Under the pieces are notes generated by a model. That model saw only the letters and a program-made list of their open reading frames with translations, had not been told where the DNA came from and searched no databases. The position numbers were made by a program, and so were the translations under genes. From Geminicoccaceae bacterium (GTDB lineage Bacteria > Pseudomonadota > Alphaproteobacteria > Geminicoccales > Geminicoccaceae), in NCBI GenBank assembly GCA_020638465.1, contig JACKIM010000001.1, positions 2,116,501 through 2,180,500 of the forward strand: a DNA stretch of 64,000 bases. Direction: 5' to 3'. Below, in pieces: positions 45,728-51,743 of this stretch (positions within the stretch are counted from its first letter, which is position 1; the number at the start of each line of letters is the position of its first letter).

Positions 45728-45988
45728 GACGCATGACTACAAGCGCAACGGCCCCACGACCACGCTCTTTGCCGCACTGAATGTGCTGACCGGCGAGGTG
45801 TTCGGGCAGAACATGGCGCGCCACCGGCACCAGGAGTTCCTCCGCTTCCTGAACACGCTGGAACAGGAAATCCCGACCGGAAAGACCGTGCATGTCGTGC
45901 TCGACAATGTCTCGTCGCACAAGACACAAGAAGTCAGGCGCTGGCTCGAACGCCACCCCCGCTGGACCTTTCATTTCACGCCAACATC

Positions 45989-47724
45989 GTAACCGGTGCA
46001 AAAGTCCGGGCGATCAGACCTTGGCGGCGGTGACGAGCTGGGCGAGTGGTGGGATTTCTGTCGTGTATGGTACGGCGAGTCGGTGGCCGAGGAGCTGGAA
46101 GAAGGAGACGTCGAGTTTCTGGCAGGTTTTCATGCAGCCGAGCAGGGTATCGCGTGCCTGACGGCCGGCATCGGACCAGGTGCCGCCGGAGATCTTGCGT
46201 TTGGTGACGTGGCAGCGGATGTCGTTTTCCGAGCCGTTGGTGTGCAGGGGGATTTCGGGTCGGTCGAGGACCAGGAGGAGTTCCGGTTTGCGGGCATGCA
46301 GGCGTGCGAGCAGGCGATCGAGGGTGGCGAAACCGGTCTTGCGCTTGAAGATGCGGTCGAAGCGGGCACGGAGCTGGGCAGCTCGCGACCTTTGCGGGGC
46401 TTGTTTGTAAGCCTTGAGATCGGCGTAGAACCACCAGACGAGCTGGCGGAGGAGATCGATGGCACGTCTTTGGCTTTCATTGAAGCCGACGAGCTTGTGG
46501 ATCAGGCGCTCGGCATGAACCCAACAGAGTGCATGTTGGCCGACGCGGAACTGTCCGGCGCCATCGGAGACGATGACGGTATCGTTCAGCAGACCGTGGT
46601 GGTGGATGCTGCCCCACAGTGCGGCCTCGGTGGCGATTTTGACCGGGTCGGGGTGAACATCGAGTTGATCGATACCGAGTTCGCCCAGATGGGCCGAGAA
46701 GGCGCCGCGATCGGCGAATGTCCTGGTGTCATGCGCCTCCAGCCGGGCGATCACGGAGCCTGCCAGCGCATGTTTGCGCATGTAGCTGAAGGCGTCGTCA
46801 TTGAGGACATAACCGCCATGACCGGCGCGCAGCAGTTCGAGAAAATTCACCCGGCTCTTGGAAAACGTCGTCGCGAAGTGGGTGAAGCGGTCATCGCCGA
46901 TCTGGGTGGTGAAGCCGTTTTTGGCGCCATGCCGGGCGCCGGTGTCATCGACGGTGATCCATTTCGCGCTCTCGAGACCGGCGCGGAACAGCTCCGTGGC
47001 CTCGTCATGCAAATCGCCTGGATCATTGTTCAACAGCCGGATGACCTGGCACTTGGAAATGACGATGCCGATCTCGTTCAGCATCGCCGTCAAGCGTTCC
47101 GTCGTGACCTGGCCCTGGACGTGCTGCAGAATGATGAACCGCACCAGTTCAGGCCCGAAATGCCCGCACAAGCCCTGGGGCAACGGCGCTGTCACCGTTC
47201 GCCCGTCCGGCGTCATCCAGCGCTCCTGGCGATAGCGGATCACCCGGCTCTCCAGCCGCAGATCCTGCACGACAAAATCCTCATACCCCTTGAACCGCGA
47301 GCCGGGCGGCGCCTCAACCCCGAGCTTCTGCTCCTCGCTCACCACAGGAACCCGCCGGCTGGCCTTCGACGAACCACCCCGCTTGCCCTTGCCGCCTCGC
47401 TTGCCTGTGGCCGTCGATGTTCCGGCCTTCGCTGCCATCCCCGACGGTTTGATCTTCGGCCGCCCTTTCAGCCCCTTGAGCCGGGCAATCTCATCCCGCA
47501 ATGCTGCATTCTCCGCCTCCAGCAAAGCGACGCGCTCCAGCAGCGCCGCAACCAAATCGCGGAGATCATCAAGGCCGAGTGTGGCGAGGTTGGTGGCATT
47601 GGGCTTGGACATAACAAACTTGAATCACGTCCCATCGCTCTTGGGAATCGAGAACATATTCTTATTCCATGCGCGCAGATCAAGCCTCAAAAATCCAGTC
47701 CGCCCGGACTTTTGCACCGGTTAC
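45989..47724 (-). mobile_element. IS66-family element, copy 2, complete
   Basis: 1736 bp with terminal repeats GTAACCGGTGCAAAAGTCC at 45989 and the complement ending at 47724. The 8-bp duplication CCAACATC lies at 45981-45988 and 47725-47732; the uninterrupted target is visible in IS630-B copy 2 near 51105. Orientation is opposite to copy 1. Confidence 0.95.
46014..47612 (-). CDS. IS66-family transposase, intact
   Basis: 532 residues, the uninterrupted version of the split gene at 19219-22150. N-terminal leucine-rich coiled coil, basic linker (KIKPSGMAAKAGTSTATGKRGGKGK), zinc-finger-like segment, DDE_Tnp_IS66 core (ITVDDTGARHG, VSDGAGQF, TNGSENDIR) and the IS66 C-terminal helix region. No tnpA/tnpB accompany it. 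Probably active, given identical sequence in two places and clean duplications. Confidence 0.95.
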   Translation of the reverse strand: MSKPNATNLATLGLDDLRDLVAALLERVALLEAENAALRDEIARLKGLKGRPKIKPSGMAAKAGTSTATGKRGGKGKRGGSSKASRRVPVVSEEQKLGVEAPPGSRFKGYEDFVVQDLRLESRVIRYRQERWMTPDGRTVTAPLPQGLCGHFGPELVRFIILQHVQGQVTTERLTAMLNEIGIVISKCQVIRLLNNDPGDLHDEATELFRAGLESAKWITVDDTGARHGAKNGFTTQIGDDRFTHFATTFSKSRVNFLELLRAGHGGYVLNDDAFSYMRKHALAGSVIARLEAHDTRTFADRGAFSAHLGELGIDQLDVHPDPVKIATEAALWGSIHHHGLLNDTVIVSDGAGQFRVGQHALCWVHAERLIHKLVGFNESQRRAIDLLRQLVWWFYADLKAYKQAPQRSRAAQLRARFDRIFKRKTGFATLDRLLARLHARKPELLLVLDRPEIPLHTNGSENDIRCHVTKRKISGGTWSDAGRQARDTLLGCMKTCQKLDVSFFQLLGHRLAVPYTTEIPPLAQLVTAAKV

Positions 47725-48059
47725 CCAACATCGGCGTCATGGTTGAACGCCGTCGAGGGCTTCTTCGCCAAGCTGACAAAGCGCAGGCTGAAATACGGGG
47801 CCTTCAGTTCCGTCGCCGACCTGCAAGCCGCAATCCAGCGCTTCATAACAGAGCACAACGACACCGAGGCAAAGCCATTCACATGGCGCGCCGACCCAAA
47901 CGAAATCATCGCTGCTCGAAATCGCGGGTTCCAAATGTTGGAATCATTCCACTAGCGTGCATCCTGTCATCCATGGATGAACATGGTATCGCGTCGCCGC
48001 GCAACGCCAGTCCTGTAACAATGTCCGGGAGAAGCCGGGAGAATGGCCCCGATGGAGCG

Positions 48060-48440
48060 GGAGGGGTGAGCCCTCACCGCCCTATGCACCGGTTCCCCTC
48101 GTTTCGGCGAAAAGGTGGGAGCGGGGCCATTCGACGGCGGTTCCGGTGGCGCGGGCCAGTAGTCGCCAGCCCGGCCTACGCGCTCGATCCTCGCGGCTTC
48201 GATGACCGAGCGGGAGCGGAATCGCTAAGAGGCAACCCCGGTGAAACGGGAGGGTGTAACCCTGCGCCGCCCTACGCACTGCCCCTGTTGTTTTCAGAAA
48301 GACAGAGGGAGTGGGGTTGCTCGGTTGCGGCTTCGGTGAAGCGGGCCAGTAACTGCCGACCCGCCCTACGCACCCGGCCCCCGCGATATCGATGACCGGG
48401 TGGGAGCGAAACCGCGAGCACGCAACCTAGCCAAGGACAA
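48060..48440. repeat. Four tandem ~95-bp units (two 190-bp dimers)
   Basis: Unit starts near 48077, 48171, 48267 and 48361, each with a version of CCGCCCTACGCAC. Each unit has GGGAGCG at the same phase (48117, 48212, 48307, 48402). Units 1 and 3, and 2 and 4, match best at an exact 190-base offset (GCGGGCCAGT at 48151/48341; TCGATGACCG at 48199/48389). Divergence is by substitution with the spacing kept. No open frame is preserved across units. Confidence 0.7.
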
Positions 48441-48488
48441 GTTGCCGGGCAAGTGTAGGTCCGAATGCGGCTCGGCAGCCCACTACGT

Positions 48489-48920
48489 TCACGCCCTCGT
48501 CACCTGCACGTCAACCGCCATTCCGAACAGCGACAGTGCTCGTTCGAGTTCTCCGGTTTTCGTCGTGCGGCGTAGGCTGAGCAGTCGCCGGGCGGGGTTC
48601 TTTGAGCCGTAACCCATGCGGCGGGCCAGTTCGGCGACAGGCATCCGCTCTTGCGCGACGAGGCGGGCGAGTTCGAGTTTCAGGGTGGTCACGGTGTCCA
48701 GTGTGGCCATGCGCTCGCCTTCGCGGGCACTCGATGCAGTCGGCCAATCGCTGCCATCCGCCGCATAGATCGCGAATGCGCTTACCAGCGCGTCTGCGGC
48801 ATTGGCCAGCGCCTTATTCTCGTCGTCGCCTTGGGTGATGGCTTCGGGAACGTCGCGGAACGTGACGGTGAAACCGCCTTCCTCGCAGGGCTCGAAATGG
48901 GCGGGGTAGCGTAGTGTCAT
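48489..48920 (-). CDS. HicB-like antitoxin with C-terminal helix-turn-helix
   Basis: 143 residues. The N-terminal ~50 residues have the HicB partial-RNase-H pattern (YPAHFEPCEEGGFTVTFRDVPEAITQGDDENKALANAADAL), and the rest is an HTH (LELARLVAQERMPVAELARRMGYGSKNPARRLL). HicB normally neutralises the HicA RNA-cleaving toxin and represses its own operon. No hicA-like frame is visible on either side, so this looks like a solitary or orphaned antitoxin. Confidence 0.75.
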   Translation of the reverse strand: MTLRYPAHFEPCEEGGFTVTFRDVPEAITQGDDENKALANAADALVSAFAIYAADGSDWPTASSAREGERMATLDTVTTLKLELARLVAQERMPVAELARRMGYGSKNPARRLLSLRRTTKTGELERALSLFGMAVDVQVTRA

Positions 48921-49163
48921 GGCTCGTCACGCCGCCTTGGTGAGCATGAAATCCACCCGCACTGCGTCATAGGCAATCCACCGGCCTGAAGCCGATCACC
49001 CCGCAACCACCAACAGAATCCCGACATTCAAGCCTTCAAAGAGGAGGTGGGGTGCGACCGGCAAAAGAGCAGAATTTTTGTCAGTTTGCTCACCATACGC
49101 TTACCAGCTCGAAAATCTGGTGAGCAACACGGCAGAGAAACGCTCATAACTCACTGATTCCAT

Positions 49164-49240
49164 TGGTCGGGGCGGAGAGATTTGAACTCCCGACCCTCTG
49201 CTCCCAAAGCAGATGCGCTACCAGGCTGCGCTACGCCCCG
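49164..49240 (-). tRNA. tRNA-Pro (TGG)
   Basis: On the minus strand CGGGGCG/CGCCCCG form the acceptor stem (49234-49240 with 49168-49174). The anticodon loop TTTGGGA, closed by TCTGC/GCAGA, gives anticodon TGG; the T-loop reads GTTCAAAT. CCA is encoded at 49164-49166. The gene is an island of core DNA among IS elements. Confidence 0.95.
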
Positions 49241-49300
49241 ACGCCTGCATGTCTAGGCGAAGCAATGCCGTTATGCAATAAGTGCGGAAGGGTCGGATTT

Positions 49301-50052
49301 GATAACATTATAGCCTTCCGGCTGATTTTTTGCTACATCTCGCGTAGAGTGGCTGAGCGGGGGAATATGATGCATTGTCCGAAATGCGGTTCGGAGGTCC
49401 GGACGAAGGCGGGGTTTATCGGTGAGGTTCAGCGTTGGCTGTGCAAGTCGTGCGGCTGCAAATATACGCGCAGTACGAGGCACGGGATGGGTGACGAGAT
49501 CAGACGTCGGGCGTTGCAGCTCTATCTCGAGGGCATGGGCTTTCGCGCGATCGGGCGGGTTCTGGGTGTTTCAAATGTCGCCGTTCTCAAATGGATCCGG
49601 GCTTTTGGCGAGGAGGTCGAGCGGATGCGCAGGCCCGGTCCGCCGCCGAAGATCGCGATGATCGACGAGATGTGGCACTTCGTTCATGCAAAAAAAACGA
49701 ATGCTGGCTGTGGATATCGATGTGTTATCTCACAAGATGCATCCTCGGCGTTCATGTGGGCGGACGAAGCGCCGACGACCTGAAGAGCTTTCTCAAATCA
49801 TTTCCCCAAGCCCAGGGGCGCATCACCTTCACCGACGATCTCGCCGCCTACGCGGCCGTGCTGCCGAAAGGCGCACATTTCACCGGCAAGATGCACACGC
49901 AACGGCTCGAAAGCCTCAACGCCAACGTCCGTCATCATCTCGCCCGATTCCGCCGCAAAACACGATGCACCACCAAATGTCCGCGCATGGCCTACCTCTC
50001 CGCGCTGCTCTTCATGCAGGCGCATAATAAAAAGCTATTTGGTTAGCATATC
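49301..50052 (+). mobile_element. IS1-like element (boundaries approximate)
   Basis: A compact ~750-bp element with one frameshifted transposase gene. The ends GATAACATTATAGCC and the complement of GGTTAGCATATC look like degenerate inverted repeats, but no clean target duplication was found. Its right edge abuts the IS200 fragment and probably cut that gene's 5' end away. Confidence 0.5.
49367..50046 (+). CDS. IS1-family-like transposase, two frames joined at an A8 run
   Basis: The first frame (49367 to ~49697) carries a zinc ribbon (CPKCGSEV, CKSCGCKY) and an HTH (LYLEGMGFRAIGRVLGVSNVAVLKWI), as InsA does, then the first catalytic Asp (IAMIDEMWHFVHAKK). At GCAAAAAAAACG (49689-49700) the frame must slip by -1 to continue as NECWLWISMCYL, FTDDLAAYAAVLPKG (second Asp) and THTQRLESLNANVRHHLARFRRKT (Glu), the InsB part. 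A -1 slip on an A-run is how IS1 makes its transposase. All DDE residues are then present. Confidence 0.75.
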
Positions 50053-50055
50053 CTC

Positions 50056-50247
50056 ATCAAAGGGAAGAGCGCCATTCACTTAGCCCGTGTTTATGGCGAA
50101 CGCCGACGCAATTTCGTTGGCCAACATTTCTGGGCAAGAGGATATTTTGTCAGCACGATCGGGCGAGACGAAACGGTCATCCGCGACTACATTCGCAATC
50201 AGGAGAAGGAAGATCGCCGGCTCGATCAACTCGCGCTGTTACCCTGA
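50056..50247 (+). pseudogene. IS200/IS605 TnpA, C-terminal fragment
   Basis: Frame from 50056 reads IKGKSAIHLARVYGERRRNFVGQHFWARGYFVSTIGRDETVIRDYIRNQEKEDRRLDQLALLP, the well-conserved C-terminal half of Y1 transposases, including the region of the catalytic Tyr. The 5' half with the HUH motif is missing, cut off by the IS1-like element. Confidence 0.8.
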
Positions 50248-50326
50248 ACATGCCGCCTTCAGGCGGCGAACAGATTGCGGCCGCGCAGCGCCGCAAACCG
50301 CCGCTTTGAGCGGCTCTCAACCAAAG

Positions 50327-50345
50327 CCCCCGGCTCTGCCGGGGG
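50327..50345 (+). repeat. Right-end hairpin of the IS200/IS605 fragment
   Basis: CCCCCGGC-TCT-GCCGGGGG is a perfect 8-bp stem followed by ATATTTACT, the usual layout of an IS200/IS605 right-end hairpin and cleavage site. The right edge of the element is probably near 50354. Confidence 0.65.
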
Positions 50346-50357
50346 ATATTTACTATG

Positions 50358-50527
50358 TCGCGATCCTCACCATGTTGCGGCGCACGCCCGTGCTTCTCGG
50401 TGAAGCGTTGGATTTCCTCGAAGCCCGCGATGACGCGCTCCTCACTGGCTGGCCGTCCGCCCTTCGCCTCGGGCGGTGCGAACTCGGCAAGCTCCGCAGC
50501 GAGTTCGTCAAGATCGGAGTTACTCAT
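50358..50527 (-). pseudogene. N-terminal fragment of a probable GIY-YIG-type nuclease family protein
   Basis: Begins MSNSDLDELAAELAEFAPPEAKGGRPASEERVIAGFEEIQRFTEKHGRAPQHGEDRDI and is cut at the IS200 right end. The opening resembles, from memory, proteins annotated as GIY-YIG nucleases in alphaproteobacterial islands; the nuclease motif itself would be in the lost part. Good ribosome site GGAGGGGCGG. The start overlaps the upstream gene's stop as ATGAGTAA, so the two were coupled. Confidence 0.45.
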
Positions 50528-50876
50528 ACCGCCCCTCCGCCTTGAATCGCATAAAGGCGGCCGCGCCTTTGGCCATGCGTCGCTCCCAGGCATCCTGGGA
50601 ATCGAGTGCCGGAATGCGTCCGCACTCCTTCTTGAACTGAACGGCGCGAACAGCCATCTCCTTCGCCTCGTCCGGCGTCAGGCTCGTGCGCTTGGCCGAG
50701 ATGGCCGCCGCAACCTGCTTCAAGCTGTCCTCGCTCATAGTCTTGGCGAGGATGGCGTAGGCTTCGCCGAAGGGGTTGATGCGGTCGATGAGGTCGATGT
50801 CCAGCTCGCGCACGTCCATCACGAAGCGGCGCACGCCGTCGATCAGGGCGGTGTTGGGTGACCCGTCGCTCTCACC
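50520..50876 (-). pseudogene. C-terminal fragment of a large protein, possibly a helicase
   Basis: About 118 codons remain (SPNTALIDGVRRFVMDVRELDIDLIDRINPFGEAYAILAKTM...), ending RYE. The gene's 5' part has been replaced by IS630-B copy 2 at ~50877. The style (GRIPALDSQDAWERRMAKG) is reminiscent of the tails of DEAD/DEAH helicases encoded before the gene at 50358; no helicase motif survives, so this is a guess from neighbourhood. Confidence 0.4.
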
Positions 50877-51333
50877 TTCGACCACGCTCTTTGCCGCACT
50901 GAATGTGCTGACCGGCGAGGTGTTCGGGCAGAACATGGCGCGCCACCGGCACCAGGAGTTCCTCCGCTTCCTGAACACGCTGGAACAGGAAATCCCGACC
51001 GGAAAGACCGTGCATGTCGTGCTCGACAATGTCTCGTCGCACAAGACACAAGAAGTCAGGCGCTGGCTCGAACGCCACCCCCGCTGGACCTTTCATTTTA
51101 CGCCAACATCGGCGTCATGGTTGAACGCCGTCGAGGGCTTCTTCGCCAAGCTGACAAAGCGCAGGCTGAAATACGGGGTCTTCAGTTCCGTCGCCGACCT
51201 GCAAGCCGCAATCCAGCGCTTCATAACAGAGCACAACGACACCGAGGCAAAGCCATTCACATGGCGCGCCGACCCAAACGAAATCATCGCTACTCGAAAT
51301 CGCGGGTTCCAAATGTTGGAATCATTCCACTAG
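50877..51333 (+). pseudogene. IS630-family transposase B fragment, copy 2
   Basis: The same 3' part of transposase B as copy 1, uninterrupted: TTLFAALNVLTGEVFGQN through VVLDNVSSHK and ASWLNAVEGFFAKLTKRRLK to LESFH. It shows the pre-insertion target of IS66 copy 2 (CCAACATC once). The element's right end is at 51330, followed by TA; TAG made from that TA is the stop. Direct orientation relative to copy 1. Confidence 0.82.
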
Positions 51334-51743
51334 GTGCCAGCCAGTGCCGGACGCTGGATCACTCCCACTCCATTATTTTGAGACGACTTAGCGCATTGAA
51401 AATAATGCAAAAATATTTTTTTGCATATCGAGATACCGTCAAGCCTACCGTCAGAAAAGTTCGATCTTGAAATCATTGAGCTTTTCGCGCTGGCGATGAA
51501 GCTCGACATTTCCCCATCTATCGCTGGAGACAGCAACTGGTGCAGTTTGGTATCGACTCGGTAAAGTGCTCGATGAAAGCCGACGAACAGAGAACTGCAT
51601 CTACGCTATAGCCCTACAAAATGACACTTGATCGCCATTAGAAGCCTAGGAAAGCCTGTAGCGAATTCCTAGGCAAGCGACCCTACAACGCTTCCGCCCT
51701 TGACCCGCTGACTTCAAGCTGTCCGCTAGCAGGTCATTATTTG
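51334..51743. other. Non-coding stretch between IS630-B copy 2 and the PHP-ATPase gene
   Basis: No gene recognised on either strand; frames are short and lack ribosome sites. A small inverted pair, CCTAGGAAAG...GAATTCCTAGG, occurs around 51646-51674. Composition is more AT-rich than the chromosome. It may contain the terminator of the PHP-ATPase gene. Confidence 0.4.

Larger units (their letters stand above)
45728..47952 (+). mobile_element. IS630-family element B, copy 1, 5'-truncated and interrupted by IS66
   Basis: The 3' part of a different IS630-type element, continuing from 45728 to the right end just before a TA at 47953-47954. It is split by IS66 copy 2 at 45989-47724. A second copy of the same 3' part lies at 50877-51330 with about three base differences over ~450 bases. 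Confidence 0.75.
45728..47955 (+). pseudogene. IS630-family transposase B fragment (split by IS66)
   Basis: Reading through after removing the IS66: THDYKRNGPTTTLFAALNVLTGEVFGQNMARHRHQEFLRFL, VHVVLDNVSSHKTQEVRRWLERHP (Asp), FHFTPTSASWLNAVEGFFAKLTKRRLK (Glu) and a short tail ending LESFH. The N-terminal third is missing, so it is dead. The stop TAG is formed by the target TA plus the next G, outside the element. Confidence 0.8.

Noticed and set aside
45996..48395. 799-codon plus-strand frame over IS66 copy 2
   Set aside because: It is opposite to the intact IS66 transposase and shows no domain.
48060..48440. CRISPR array
   Set aside because: Units are ~95 bp and diverged throughout; there is no short constant repeat with variable spacers and no cas gene.
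49164..49240. tRNA-Pro as the integration site of the element on the right
   Set aside because: No integrase and no repeated 3' tRNA segment were found in the window, and the tRNA's 3' end faces left, away from the element genes.
49163..49366. In-frame 5' extension of the IS1-like transposase beginning MVGAERFELPTLCSQ
   Set aside because: This part is the tRNA-Pro gene read as protein, a common false call.
50087..50545. Plus-strand ORF across the IS200 tail
   Set aside because: It is in a different frame from the recognisable TnpA text and runs through the right-end hairpins.
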